In this document: positions 1 to 12,734 of the stretch, piece after piece
How the letters are laid out: every line of letters starts with the position of its first letter
How positions within the stretch are numbered: position 1 is the stretch's first letter
Source: Avena insularis
Taxonomy: Eukaryota; Streptophyta; Magnoliopsida; Poales; Poaceae
Reading direction: 5' to 3'
NCBI GenBank assembly: GCA_023614405.1
Contig: CM042687.1
Span: forward strand, 238,230,292-238,294,291
Length of the DNA stretch: 64,000 nt
Notes under the pieces: model-generated
What the model was told of the DNA's origin: nothing
The model's input: only the letters and a program-made list of their open reading frames with translations
Databases searched by the model: none
Program-made: the position numbers and the translations under genes

Positions 1-3000
1 ATCACCAAAATTAGGGTTAACAAATTTTTTTGTTAATTAAAATCAATATGAATGCATATGTGAATGTGATGATTGTATGAATGCATGAATGAACTTGTGT
101 GATTGTTCTAAATAGCAAGGAATAGTTTACAGATGAAAACAACATCATCTAAAACATTTCCAAGCAGAAACAAATCAAGAGAAAATCAAAAACAAACAAA
201 ACAAGCAAATGGTCACTTTTTCCAATCTTTCTCACTAGACCACTTTGAGTGTTTCTAGTCGAAGATTTCAAACAGAAACAATTCTATTTGTTTTCACCCC
301 TTGCTAGACCAAGTAAAAGTGAACCAAAGCCCACCTTTCAAACATATAGAAACATTTGGAAACTTGATTCAAATGACAATTTAAAATTGAATCTAGTTCA
401 TATGGGAAGATCACCCAATTCTCAAAAACCAACCAAACCAATTTCCCTTGACCTTTCCCACTGTCCAGAGACTACTGAGTATGTAACTAGTACACCCACA
501 AAGTTTGAATCAAAAATTCAAATTCAAATCTCTTTCGGCCATTTCATCAAACATCTTGCAAACACAAAACAAACAAACATCAAACACTATTGTCAGCAGT
601 GAATTGGCCTAACTTGTTCCCACTCGAGCTCACAACAGACATTTAGTAGATCATCTAGCTTAGTTAACAAGCTCTAGCACCACTGTGATCTTGCCATGGC
701 CATCAATGGTGAGCATGCCGAGATCAACTTGCCACCCCACTGTCGACAACAAGATAGGAGAAGCTCTAGCCTCGCCAACCTTGTCTAGGACACTCACCAC
801 CGTCCACCGCCACCCCTTGTCCAATGCCAACAAGCAGAAAGACACTGGACCACTCTAGAATTTCCGCGCCCTGTCGAGAGCACGCCAGCGCGCCGCACGC
901 GACACACGCCCACAGACCACGCGCCGCCCTCGCTGCGTGCAAGCGTGATCACCACCGTCCCAGGAGACCGCCAGACAACCCCGTTCGCCGTCGCGCGACC
1001 CGTAGCCGCGGTGCGCCATAAAATTTTCTGTCGGACCCGCCCAGAGCACCACAATGTTCCGACTGTCTCGCACCGCCCCACTCCGTGTAACCACGCCGTT
1101 GAGCTTCGCCAGGGAGCACAACATCGCCCCTACCATCGCCCATGCCTTTAGCTCGCTATGCCGACGACACCGACGAGCTCAACCCGCGCCCTTTGGTCCC
1201 CTCGTTCCACTATAAATAGAGGCCACCTCCGTTTGAACTCAGCACACCATCTCACTCCCCTCTCTCTTAGAACCACCCCTACTCATTCCCGGAGCAAGGC
1301 GAGCAGCAGGTCGCCGGAATTTGGCCGGAGTCTGCCATGGAGGAGGAAGAAAGGAGCCAGCGATTGGAGCTGCCCCAGGAGAAGCCGCCAGTACCAGGAG
1401 GTTCGCCGTTGTCGACTTTGTCGTTCGCCCCCATCGCCGACCCTCGCCTGAGCCCCGGTGAGCCCCCGTATACCCCCACCGGCCATGCTAGGGTTCTGTC
1501 TTGCTGGCATTGCCCGACGGAGACGATAAGTCATAGCCGTTCGATTAGAGTTTGATCCCACTGCCTAGATCACCACGTACCGCTTCGCACCCCCTGTCTC
1601 GCTGATTGGCGGGGTCATCCACTTAAACCCACCCATGAGTGCGCTGTGCACCGTGGGCCGGCCCATTTACATTCCCGCGTGACCCAATAGTTTGAATTTA
1701 GGTTTATTCTTTTAGTTTCAAACTTAGTTCTGTACCTAGATTCAAAAATCAACCCAGCTCGATTCCCTGAACCAAATTGCATGAAACCAATTTTTTTAGG
1801 AAGGTACTAGAATTCTTAATCCAAGCCCGTTGGATTCAAACCATTTAGATTTGTAGATCACCTATAGCAAAAATAACAAGGCAGAAGCTTTTCTGCATTC
1901 AAACATTTTTCAAATTAAAACCATAATAGCTTTTGAGTTGATTCCAACTCTCAAAAATCACATTTAACCATAACTTTCAGAATATATAAAAATATATAGG
2001 TTTACTTACAGAAAGAATGTCCAAGTAATAAAAGAATGCCCCATAGGCATTTCTAGCCACTTTAATTAATTAAAATAAAAGGGTAAAACCTTATTAAATT
2101 GTGACACCACTTTAAATCACATTCCCATGTACTGAAATATGTGGTGATGACATGTGTCAACATGATCCCATGTTTGAGTTGGAGAATATTAAATCTTAAG
2201 TAGTTTTTAAATGAGTAGAAATTACTTTCCAAAAATAAAATAAATAAGACAAGTGCTTTGATGATTGTAATGTTTGTGATGATGCTAGATCATCTAGTGA
2301 AAACCTTGGTGTGATAAGTAAAAGTAGTTAAGTATTGTTTGGTGATTGTGTACCTCGTATTTATTTATAGACGCTAGTACCGACCAAGGATACGAGGAGG
2401 AAGGAGAATACTACAAAGAAGAAGCCGAGGTGAACTTCAACCACTTCTCTGCATAAGGCAAGCTATTAACTGAGCAAGCTAAACCTTGCAAGATTATACT
2501 AATATCTTAGCAAGCTAGTACCTTAGAAAGCTAAGATAAACCATGCAAGCTTTACTTGCAAGTTTACACCACTTGATACCCAATCCTAGTTTTACTTGCA
2601 AGCTTAGTATTTTATTTCTTTATCAAAGCTTTCTATTAGAGTTTACTTAGTGACTTGTAGATTTTATAAAGATATTTAAAGGTAGAATAAAGAGCATAAA
2701 ACTTGGCCTAAGTTAGATAATCTTGATGTCATCCTGAGGCATGAGATTGAACTTAGATAAGATACACTTGTTTATCACCCCTCATTAGTATTTACCCCCA
2801 CTTGTAGATGCTAGTGCTAAGCATAAAACTTGATCACTTTATATGGGAATACATGGTGAAAATGGTTACGAAAACCTTAGAATGATGAGTCATTCTAATG
2901 AAATGTTTTGACATGTGATACCATTCCAATTTTGATGATGAAAATGTTGAGGCCTGAGCCTTAGCTCTTTATAAAATTGATGGTTGTCTGGATGTGATAC

Positions 3001-3966
3001 CATTCCAATTTTACCGTACAACCACAATACCCGAAATTTGGGGTAGGGCTTGACTGGAAATTTATATACCTTAGTATGGGTTCCCTTGCGGCCAAGGTTT
3101 GAGCTAAGGCTACCTTGTGAAGATTGTCCTCATGTGCAGTTCCCAATATGACAGTTGGTCATGGTTGGGAGGCCAAACTCACAGGAGAGGTGCCTATACT
3201 AGGGCGTGTAATTGAAAGGTTAGGATTGATTATCCGCATACTGAGTATGGTGAGTTCAGGATTGTTCCTGAAGGATGTATCGTATGTTATGGTGAAAGTG
3301 TACCACCTCTGCAAAGTGTCAAACTATTCGAATAGCCGCGTCCGCGGTTATGGATAGTTGGAGTGGCCATACTGTTCCGTGGTCAAATGTGTTCCAAATG
3401 ACTTGGGAAATTAATCATGATTTTGACTTGACCACAATAGAGTTGTGATATGAAATTCAAGTTCCCACTTAGGAGTTATAAAACTTTCAACTAGCTTTCT
3501 TTGCTTCTAAACTCAGTAGAGATAAATCTGGCTTTTTGAAATATAACCTAGAGCCTAGTACTTCCTATTCAAAACCACTCCACTTGTTAGTATTAGTTTG
3601 CGAGTACTTAAAGAGTACTCATGGCTTTGTCCCTAGCTATTCCCGTGGACAGACTATGAAGAAGACTATTAGGAGGATGGACCGCAGGAAGGTTATGACA
3701 ACTAGGATCATCTCCCATCGCCAGCATTACCTGTGACCATGAAGATGGAGTCTCGCCTATGCTATCATTATTATTACGTTATTCCGCTGCTATGATTGTA
3801 TTAAGACTGGATCCTGAGATCCTTTATTTGTTGTAAGACCTTATGTATGGTTTGTAATGGATGATGTACTGTGATATCCAATCTGTTATGTCTCGCAAAA
3901 ATGGTAATACTGGGATTGCGATGTATGGCATAACAGGCATCTGGGATTAAAAATCTGGGTATGACA
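1..3966 (+). mobile_element. Gypsy element F, 5' LTR (left end outside window)
   Basis: Long terminal repeat of a forward Gypsy element. The right end is defined by ...TGACA at 3962-3966, followed two bases later by a primer site matching the 3' end of initiator Met-tRNA. It holds a TATA box and, downstream of it, a GC-rich stretch to about 1640, then AT-rich sequence with no credible gene. No TG start with a Gypsy-type terminus is visible at position 1, so the LTR probably begins just upstream. Its length of at least 3.9 kb fits chromodomain Gypsy elements of grasses. The open frames at 660-1560 overlap on both strands in GC-rich sequence and show no recognisable domain. Confidence 0.85.
1211..1218 (+). 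promoter_or_regulatory. TATA box of the F LTR promoter
   Basis: TATAAATA lies between a GC-rich upstream stretch and a C-rich leader, the layout of a plant LTR promoter. Transcription would be expected to start about 30 bases downstream. A donor-like GTGAGC at 1458 follows within the presumed first exon. Confidence 0.7.
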
Positions 3967-3968
3967 AG

Positions 3969-3982
3969 TTGGTATCAGAGCC
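3969..3982 (+). other. Primer-binding site of F (initiator Met-tRNA)
   Basis: TTGGTATCAGAGCC starts two bases after the LTR terminus. It matches the standard plant retrotransposon site complementary to the 3' end of initiator Met-tRNA, which primes minus-strand synthesis. Confidence 0.92.
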
Positions 3983-4166
3983 ATATTGACCATAGGAGAC
4001 CCTAGTTTAGAATGGATGTTTGAATCAAAAACTTAGTTTAAAAACCAAGGAAGTGAGTATTTATGAAAACCTATTCTCATTCTTATCATTTGGATTCGTT
4101 CATGAAAATTTATGTTCCTCAAAAATTCTTGCAAACTTACATAAAATTTGACACACTTGATCACTC

Positions 4167-4196
4167 TACTAACTTACTCATCCTATATTCTTATAG
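4167..4196 (+). promoter_or_regulatory. Splice-acceptor-like sequence before the pre-gag ORF
   Basis: A TACTAAC branch-point consensus at 4167-4173 is followed by a pyrimidine-rich tract and TTATAG ending at 4196. The ATG of the pre-gag ORF follows directly. Branch-to-AG spacing is about 24 bases, normal for plants. A function in splicing is inferred. Confidence 0.55.
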
Positions 4197-5000
4197 ATGG
4201 ACATGAAGTATAGAAAGTTCTATCATTTGGGGAATGGAGGAGACCTCATCTTTGAGCGTGACTTGGACCAGCTGTCGGAAATGCTGGAGCGTCCGCACCC
4301 TGAGTTCTTCGGAGCTCAGCTCAACAATCAGGAAGGAGAGGAATTGCAATGGCTGGTTGTTGCAAGTCTCAGAGGAAAGATTGAAGCCCCCACTTCAAAG
4401 GGAATTCATTTCACCTTGGGAGAGAACAACTGGCTAGATGGACTTGCTAGGGCCATTCACGAAGCTCTTGCCCATCTGTGTGGGCAGAGTATCAATCAGA
4501 TCAAGGGTACCCGCTTTGAGTTCTATCCAAGACGTGATGTTATGGGACAGCCACTGGAGGCACCATATCACCATGAGCTGAAGAGTCAATTGGACCACCT
4601 CAGCTTCATGATGTATGACCGTCAGAAGGAGTTAGACAATGCCCGCTTCTACGCCAACCACAAGTACGCCATCACAGCCAAGAAGGATAAGAGTATTGCC
4701 ATGCTAGTGAAGGATCGCCAGTCTTGTCGCCGTCAGCTCGAGAAGAAGGAGCGCATCATTTCCTGTCTTCGTCACCGGATCACAGACTTGGAGGAGACCA
4801 TCCACGAGAGAGACATGCAGCTTGAGGAGAGAGAGAATGCAGGGGAAGACCTTCGTGGAGACCCATACTCCTATCTCAATGACGATGATGACTTTATGGA
4901 GGATCATGCCATGGAATTCTTCACCGATGAGGATGACTTCACCTTCATTGATGATGATGATGAGGATGGTGAGGATGAAGCCACCGACTCCGAGGAGTAG
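4197..5000 (+). CDS. Pre-gag accessory ORF of Gypsy element F
   Basis: An uninterrupted 267-codon frame lies between the primer site and gag. Function unknown. Residues 1-110 look globular, with a segment around residues 51-95 (LQWLVV, then GIHFTLG, then an Ala-rich helix LARAIHEALAHLC). Residues about 125-215 are strongly charged and heptad-like, consistent with a coiled coil. The last 40 residues are almost all Asp/Glu. It has none of the gag, protease, reverse transcriptase or integrase motifs. It is the only intact frame in F, although gag behind it carries several stops. The start is the first ATG, directly after an acceptor-like AG; a second Met follows at codon 3. Element H has ORFs of similar layout at the same place. 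A structural or RNA-binding role is possible but unsupported. Confidence 0.7.
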   Translation: MDMKYRKFYHLGNGGDLIFERDLDQLSEMLERPHPEFFGAQLNNQEGEELQWLVVASLRGKIEAPTSKGIHFTLGENNWLDGLARAIHEALAHLCGQSINQIKGTRFEFYPRRDVMGQPLEAPYHHELKSQLDHLSFMMYDRQKELDNARFYANHKYAITAKKDKSIAMLVKDRQSCRRQLEKKERIISCLRHRITDLEETIHERDMQLEERENAGEDLRGDPYSYLNDDDDFMEDHAMEFFTDEDDFTFIDDDDEDGEDEATDSEE

Positions 5001-5227
5001 TAGCACTTGAGCACTAGCGTTAGTGATTTGTATCCGGTCCCATTATATCATAGTTTAACAGAATGGTTCTTAAAACCATCTATTTTTCTTTGTTGTGGTG
5101 TGTGTTGTATTGTGTGAATGAATGAAAAGCAAGTTGCTAGAAAAATCTGAGTTAAACTTCAAAAACTTTACAAAACCCTGAACCTTAGAAATTTCCCTCT
5201 TTTCTCATGATCTATCTCAATCTTCAG

Positions 5228-6785
5228 ATGCCTCGTGGAGGAAGCAATTCATCCCCAGACCCGATGTTGCAAATCTTGCAAATTTTGGTTTCGGAACGCG
5301 AAGCTGAAAGAGCTGAACATCAAGCCAACTTAGCCACCCTTCAGCACATCGCTCATATGGCCACCAACAATCAAGGCCATGGAAATCAGGACAACCATGG
5401 ATCCAATCTCAAGAATTTTCAAAACACCAATCCACCCACTTTCACTAAATCTGAAGAGCCCCTAGATGCCGATGATTGGCTACAAACCATGGAGAACAGC
5501 CTAGAAGTTGCCGGAGTGGAAGCCAACTAGAAGGTATTGTTTGCCACCCACTACGTGGCCGGAGATGCAAGAGCATGGTGGAACAACGTTCGTTCCATGA
5601 ATGGAGGTCAAATGATGACTTGGGATGAATTCAAAGTCAAGTTTAGCAGAACCCAGGTGCCACCGGGTTTGATCAAAAGGATGTGAGATGAATTTAGAGA
5701 ACTGAAGCAAGGGAGGATGACAGTAGTTGAGTACCGTGACAAATTTTTGTAATTGGCTAGGTATGCACCTAATGAGATAGACACTGAAGTCAAGAAGAAG
5801 GAGAGATTCCTGAATGGTGTGCACGATGAGATGCAGACAGTGTTAGTCAATATCCCATTTGCTGATATTGAAGCCTTAGTGGACTCTGCCATTCAGATGG
5901 AAGGCAAGATCCACCAAGCTAATGAGAACCGCAAGCATCGCATGATGCATCAACCAGGAACCCACCATACACCAAAGTATCGCCCCAACCCATCTCCAGG
6001 ATTTGCCCCAAGAACCAATAGACCCCCAATGAACCTTCCAACCTATCCCAACCGTGGAAACAAAAGGCCTAGAGGAAATCACAACAACCCCGGCAACCCC
6101 AGCAATTTCAACCGTGCATCTCCTAAGTTCAACAACAATAATGTCGCCACCAACACAAACACTGCCCCGAGGACTGGAAGCAATGTTGTGCCTGTTGCAG
6201 CAAAGGACAAGTATCAGGTGACTTGTTATGAATGTGGAGCCAAGGGTAACTATTCCAATGAGTGCCCCAAGAAGATTGTCGCAGCCCCCAATGCAAATGT
6301 CCCATCTCAGCAGCAGTGTCATGTTCAGCCCGGAAGAAGGTTTTCCCCAGGGAACTCGCTCAACCGCAACGGTCGTCTCTTTATCATGCATGCTGAAGAA
6401 GCCCAAGAAGCGCCAGATGTCGTGCTGGGTATGTTTTTTGTTAATTCAGTACTTGCAAGAGTGTTGTTTGATTCTGGAGCATTGCACTCGTTTGTTACCG
6501 AAGAATTTGCATGAACTAGTAATATTCAACCCACCAAATTGAAGCATGTTATGATAGTTAAAATACCTGGTTCAACCACCAAAGCTAGACAAATTTGCAA
6601 GGCCGTACCTATCCGAATCCATTGCATAGATTTTTATGCTAATCTAATAATACTCGGAACTAAAGGTTTGGAAGTATTACTAGGAATGGATTGGATGTCC
6701 AAACATAACAGATTAATCGACTGTGCCAAGAAAGCCATAACCATGACTAGTACATCCGGAATATCAGTCGAGCACGTATCTGAAA
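5228..6785 (+). pseudogene. gag-pol: F gag and N-terminal protease, broken and cut by element G
   Basis: The chosen start is the ATG at 5228 (MPRGG), the usual Gypsy gag opening, directly after CAG. The frame carries stops at 5528 (TAG), 5684 (TGA), 5750 (TAA) and 6512 (TGA). Between them the gag capsid region is recognisable ([15 protein letters not shown]). It is followed by a Pro/Asn-rich linker and a zinc knuckle at about 6226-6265 whose third ligand is Asn instead of His (CX2CX4NX4C). Protease begins near 6400 with FDSGA; the flap region reads VLLGMDWMS. The frame stops where the G LTR begins at 6786, so the rest of pol is outside the window. Non-functional as read. Confidence 0.85.
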
Positions 6786-9700
6786 TGTAGCACCCCCCAG
6801 GGTTATGGTTAAACTAACCTCAGATCACCATCTAAGATAAGTTCAACTCCCAAACATGGAAGATCACAGTATGATTCAGTAACATTACAGAACACATGGA
6901 TTCAACAACATAAGTTTAAACTCTTAGCAGAGTGAGATATTAGAGTTATTACAAACCAGAGGTCATAGACCCAACATTACATCGCTCAGCGAAAGAAAAT
7001 TATGTTGTTCTACACAACAACTTAGCAAAAGGCCTAAGAGGCCAGAAACAAATGTGACGTCCATCCCATAGTCCTCAGGCTGCTACCTGGGACTCCCAAC
7101 TACTCGTCGATGTCAACGTAGAAGCCACCTTCAGTTGCAACCAGATCCTCTGTAGAAAAATAACAATGGCGCAAGGCTGATTACGAGAATGTACTCCACA
7201 AGACTTAGATAACCTAGTATCGATATGCTCTGGCTAGAAAGGCTTTCTGTGGAATTACTTTTGCGAAAAGCAATCTTTATTTGTAAACAAGAGAGAGAAG
7301 AGGCTCGTCTACTCAGAATCTTTTAAAAAGGGATAAGATAGCGACTTCTTCATCTTGTTCATCACATCTCGAGAACCACTAGCTTCATCAGAACCTCCTA
7401 TCTAGGATCACCCCCTCGACTCGGAGGAAGCATCCTTAAGCACACGTGGATCAACAAGTTTTATCGTGGTTAAAGGTATCTATGATCTTAGAATATGGTC
7501 ACTAAGCGTTCATAACCGTGAACACGGATTTTCGAAAAGATTAATACCCTGCAGGGGTGTACAATTTTACCCACACGTACCAACCGACTCTTAATGCCAA
7601 ATATTATTATCCCTCTTCCTTGGAAGGCCGGAAGAGGGTGGTTAACCATGACCTTTACCTTGCTTTCGCCGAGACCATGAGTCACGCAATAAGTATGATT
7701 CCTCCATAACGGGTCAAATCCCGAAGCCGACACTTAAAGATGTGAGGCAAGGTTGGTTTACCAGGGGCTCCATCCACCCCAAGCAACCCGGTCAACGCTT
7801 CCCTACCTGTTATGATGCAACTCCATCACCTCCTCTTTCGAAAACATTTTCAATGCGTATGTGAAATGGAAAGCCAGAACTATGTGACTCATGGAATCTA
7901 CTAGGCAAGTTAGTTGCTCATGGGGTTTTCCAGGCCCCGTGTGGTTGTACGCTCGTCTCGGTTCCAAAGGCAAGAACTCGGTGCCTAGTGGTGCGAGCAT
8001 GGGACTACAAATACCACACCCAATGTGGCCTCCCGTACAAGCCTTAGCATATTTAGTTAAACTCCTTCGAGGATGTCACCATCTCCTACCTTTCTAGATT
8101 CTCTGGCATCTCTGATTCATCATTCGGATAGATCAGACATTATTACTATGCATGGCTAAGCTGTCGATCTTAGAAGCTCTAGCAACGCTCAGATGCTAGA
8201 CCTAGGTATGCTAGGAGTAGTGGATTAGGACTATAAGGCTACAACAGGGAAACTATGCAGTAGATAGGTAACACTAACTACTAACAAAAGACGACATTTG
8301 GAATCGTGTGCATCATAGCGAGAAAGTAATATAATTTAAGAAACATAGGTTCAGAATGAGAGGCTACGCTTGCCTTGTCCGTCAGTAGACAGGTATGGAT
8401 CTTCGGTGTTGTTGACTTTAGCTTCGGGTTCGGATCCTATCGCGAAGAACCAAATACCGGAAAGAGAGGCAACAATCAAGACATGGAATCGATGCAATGC
8501 TCAAACAAGGATGATGATATGACAAGTTTAATTGCATTGAAATGGAATCCTAAACATGATCGGCAATTTAAACGGGGTTCCGAGGATTGAAAACCCTAAC
8601 TCGGAAACTCCGGAGACACATGAGAGGGGTTACTATGTTGTTCTAAATAAACTTGTCATTAAAGTTGATTAGCAATGCATGATTATAGCTTAAATAGGTA
8701 GAACTCATTTTTTTGAACATTTTGATATATTATTTGTATTTTTCTAACTTATAATGAATTAGTTATTGAATTTACAAATTTATATCATTTTCTGAAATTA
8801 TTAAAACAATTTAAATCGAAATATTACATTAGGCTGACATCAGTACAGGAGCCAGATACTTTTTACACACACAATGACCCTAGCCAGAGAGACTGACAGA
8901 GGGGCGCTAGGATGCGGCCAGACAGCTCGTTCGAATCAGCGCACGGAGACAAACCTAACTACGGCTTGGTCACTGGAGCTTGGTCAATGGCGACGAACGG
9001 CGGCAGTGATCTCTGATCTACGGCGCGGGCGCGACACAGAGGGCTAGAGGGGAAAAGGAGGGTGCCTTGAGCACCAGGAGCTCACCCCAAGGCGATTGGT
9101 GATGACGGCGAGACGCGACGGTGACCGGAGCGACGGCGAGGCGTGCGATGGAGCACGTTGAGGTCAGGGAAGAAACAGTCGATGGTGACGAATCCCGGTG
9201 CCCCTTGTCGATTCCTTCTGCAGGAAGACGAAATGGAGCGAGGCGAAGCTCATGGCGGTGTCGGATGGGCTCGGGGAGGCCGGCAACGGCGGCTAGCCGG
9301 CGGCCATGACAGCTAGGGTTCGGACTGTCGCTGTGTAGAGAGGAGAGATGGAGCACGCGAGGAGAGTGAGGATACGGTTGATTGGGGACGCGGGCGGCGA
9401 CCTTATCCTCACGAGCGTTGGCGGCGCGCATCGCAATGACGAGGTGTCATCGGGCGGCCGCGACAGCGACAGGAGCTGCCTGCCGTCAGCAGGGAAGACG
9501 ACAGGGGAGCGGGTGAAGCGATACCGGGCTGCTGGCAGGCTGGCATGGGCCGGGTGCTGGGCCGCGGGAGAGGAAGAGAGGGGAGGAGGTTTGCTGGGCT
9601 GCGGCCTGGTTCTCCCTCCTGACTATTTTTTCTTGGAAAACATTTTCTTTTTCTGTTTTTGATTTCTGTTTTAAGTTTTGAATTCCAAGTCTGTTTTGAA

Positions 9701-9956
9701 TCATTCAAAATTACCAGAGAGGTTTTGTGAAATATATAAAATACCATGGAGCCCTTTTAGTCCATTTGGGCTTCACTATTTTGGTAACTTTTCAAATTCA
9801 AATCCATTTGAATTACTTTTCAAAGAGAGGGGAAAATAGGGTTTTGCATTTGCATTTATTTCAACACATGCTCACATGCAAATATTGTATTGATTTAAAC
9901 AGATGCATGCCATGCTTAAGTACTGAGTACATATATTACAAACTTGGGCTATTATA
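6786..9956 (-). mobile_element. G 3' LTR
   Basis: This 3.17-kb LTR starts TGTAGCACCCC, the same as the copy at 52258. The other end is set by the polypurine tract. The terminal dinucleotide there reads TA instead of CA, probably a point mutation. The distal part matches 54117-56110 and 62917-64000. The GC-rich 8880-9620 section is present only in this copy, because the right one is truncated. No gene other than antisense shadow frames. Confidence 0.85.
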
Positions 9957-9971
9957 GCTCTACCCCCCTTA
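9957..9971 (-). other. Polypurine tract region of G
   Basis: On the reverse strand TAAGGGGGG lies directly beside the 3' LTR, after the integrase frame. It has the position and composition of the plus-strand primer of Gypsy elements. Confidence 0.8.
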
Positions 9972-10041
9972 CAAGAATCTCAACCCGAGATTCCTAAGTT
10001 TTAGAAAAGAAGGCATGATACTCAGATCTAAGACGATCTTC

Positions 10042-10771
10042 TCATTCCCAGGTTGCTTCATCCTCAGTGTGATGAGACCATTGAACTTTCAGGAACTTGA
10101 TGTTCTGACGACGAGTTTTGCGCTCGGTTTCATCAAGGATACGAACAGGATACTCACGATAAGTCAGATCCTTTTGGAGATCAAGAGTTTGGTGATCAAC
10201 ACCACAGACAGGATCTTTGAAGCAACACTTGAGTTGTGACACATGAAAGAGGTCATGCACCTCAGGGAAGTTTGCGGGAAACTCCAGTTTGTATGCGAGG
10301 TCACCTTGTTTGGAGAGAACACAAAGAGGACCAACGTAGCGAGGAACTAGTTTGCCTTTCATACCGAAACGATGGACACCCTTTAAAGGAGTGACCCAAA
10401 GATAAGCTTGATCACCAACTCCATATTCAACATGTTGATGGTGGCGATCATGATAGCTTTTCTGGCGAGACTGAGCAGTTTTCAAACGATCTCGAATGAT
10501 ACGAACTTGTTCTTCTGCTTCCTGGATCATATCCGGTCTAAAGAACTTTCTTTTGCCGGTTTCTGACCAGTTCAAAGGAGTACGACAGGTTCTTCCATAT
10601 AGAAATTGGAATGGTGCCATACCAATAATGGACTGAAAACTGTTGTTGTAGGAAAATTCAGCAAAAGGAAGGCATTTCTCCCAGTTCTTGAAAGATATGA
10701 CACACGCTCTAAGCATGTCTTCAAGGATTTGGTTCACTCTTTCGATTTTACCACCGGTGCTAGGGTGATAA
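10042..10771 (-). pseudogene. pol: G integrase C-terminal half with chromodomain-like tail
   Basis: Continuation of the G integrase after the C1 insertion. It opens with the third catalytic acid (GGKIERVNQ, the Glu of the DDE triad) and the helix SYNNSFQS. Then come the GPY-type module (PRYVGPLCVL), FHVSQLK, and a tail with ILDETERKTR and KFLKVQWSHH...EATWE typical of chromodomain-bearing Gypsy integrases, which are known to steer insertion to heterochromatin. The frame ends at a TGA (10042-10044). Element H continues here with Arg-Glu-Asp, so this is probably a premature stop. The first codons sit next to the GATAA target duplication. Confidence 0.88.
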
Positions 10772-12700
10772 TGTAGGGTTTCGTAGCATGGAAAACAAAA
10801 AATTTCTACCGCATACAAACAAACAAGCCAAGATCTATCTACTAGATTGTAGCAACGAGTCGATGGAATAACTCACCCTCGAAGATTCCAAAGAGTTTAA
10901 CGAGAGCGGATTCTCGTGGGTGATGTAGTCGTACTCTTCCCGATCTCAAGATCGTGTAGACGATCCTTCGGGCGCTGCGTTAGGAGCGCTCCTTGATCGG
11001 TCACACGTTCGGTATTTTCGGCGAAGACCTTCCTCTCCTTGTTCCAGCAGGCAGCGGAGGTTGTAGCACTCTCGCGATTCCTGCAGCACAATGTGGCGTA
11101 CCGGAAGTAGAGGGAAGATCTCGCAGGGCTTCACCTTAAGCCGGAGCGAGTATGGTGGAGTATGAGAGAGTCCCTCGGTGTTCTAGGGTTTAGACACGCC
11201 GAGGAGGGGCTAGTGCCGACGGCTAGGGTTTCACCTAGGCGGCGGCGAGTGCCCCTAGGCGTGGCGGCTTGGAGGCGGCGGCGGCTTGGTACTAGGGTTT
11301 GGAGGAGAGGGTGTTGTGTGTCTCTAGGAGGGAGCCCTGCTCCTCCTTATATAGGTGGAGGGGACGGCCGCGCCAAGGGGAGGGAGAGGAGTCCCTCCCC
11401 AACTCGGCTTGGAGGTGGGCCGCCGGTTGGAGGAGGGAACTCCTCCCCAACTTGGTTTCCCCTTCCTCCTCTTTTCCTCTTTCCAAATTTAGCCGTTTGA
11501 CTTTTCAATTTAGCTATTTGACTTTTCAAACTAGGATTTGAATTAATCCTTTATTTGGAACAGCGATGACACTTAGTACATGATGCAATCATACCAACTT
11601 GATACAACACATTCATGTACCCTTCCCCTCCGGAGTGCCGGACATTCCGGAACATTCTAGAACATTCCCGATGAAAACACCGGAACCATTCCCCAACTCC
11701 GAAACGGGACTTTCCTTATATGAATCTTATCCTCCGGACCATTCCGGATCTCCTCATGATATCCCGGATCCCATCCGGGACCCCGAACAACATTCGGTCT
11801 CTTTCTCATCATTCCATAACTACTCAAACAACGTCGAATCCTTAAGTGTGTCTCCCTACGGTTCGTGAATTATGCGGACATGATGGAGACACTTCTCTGA
11901 ACAATAACCAATAGAGGAATCTGGAAATTCATATGGCTCCCACATATTTCAACGATTACTTTGCGATCGAATGAACCACTTACATACGATATCAATTTCC
12001 CTTTGTCTCACGATAGTTTACTTATCCGAGGTTATGATCGTCGGTATCTCTGCATACCTAGTTCAACCTCATTACCGATAAGTACTCTTTTCTCGTTCCC
12101 GTGATATGTGATCCCTTGTGAGCCAGTCACATGCTTGCAAGCTAATTGGATGACATTTCACCGAGAGGGCCCAGAGTATATCTATCCATCATATGGATGG
12201 ACAAATCCCACTCTTGATCCATGTGTTTCAACCAATACTTTCCGAACACTCAATGCCACCTTTATAGCCACCCAGTTACGGTGTGGTGTTTGATGTCATC
12301 AAAGCATCCATCCGGTAAAGGTGATATGCATGATCTCATGGTCGAAGGAATCAGATTACTATGTATCAGAAAGCATATAGCAATTGAACTATTAAAATGA
12401 CTTGATCTTTATGCTACGCTTATCTATAGGAGTATGTCCATCATATCATTCTCCTAACGATATGATCTTGTTGTTAATAACATCTCAATGTTCATGATAG
12501 GGAAACCACAATCATCTATTAACCAACAAGCTAGTATTATATAGAGGCTTTACTAGGGACTTCAAATTAAGTTTACAAATCACACAAGTATTAATGTTTC
12601 CTTGTTAATACTATTATAGCATGAATGTAAACATTTATCATAAACACAAAGATATAATAATAACTACATTTATTATTGCCTCTAGGGCATATCTCCAACA
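10772..12700 (-). mobile_element. C1 3' LTR
   Basis: A 1.93-kb LTR bounded by TGTAGGG and CCAACA in window orientation. It carries a reverse TATA box (CTATATAA) at 11347-11354. It is close to the copy at 17881-19815 except in CG-rich patches such as 10970-11060. Confidence 0.93.
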
Positions 12701-12715
12701 GTCTCCCACTTGCAC
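12701..12715 (-). other. Polypurine tract of C1
   Basis: On the reverse strand GCAAGTGGGAGAC runs straight into the LTR start TGTTGGAG, as in C2 and C3. Confidence 0.85.
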
Positions 12716-12734
12716 TAGAGTCATCTAATCAAGA

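Noticed and set aside
660..1560. Several overlapping frames on both strands in the F LTR
   Set aside because: GC-rich LTR sequence around the TATA box. The frames overlap on both strands, have no domain, and show no start context.
8875..9620. Possible GC-rich gene in the left G LTR (9018-9431 reverse, 9348-9662 forward)
   Set aside because: It lies inside the LTR between matched termini. Frames occur on both strands with low-complexity Arg/Ala/Pro content.
11162..11541. Frames of 60-112 codons in the C1 LTR, repeated at 18348-18655
   Set aside because: Repeated only because the LTR is repeated. Antisense to the element, rich in Gly/Arg/Pro, no domain.
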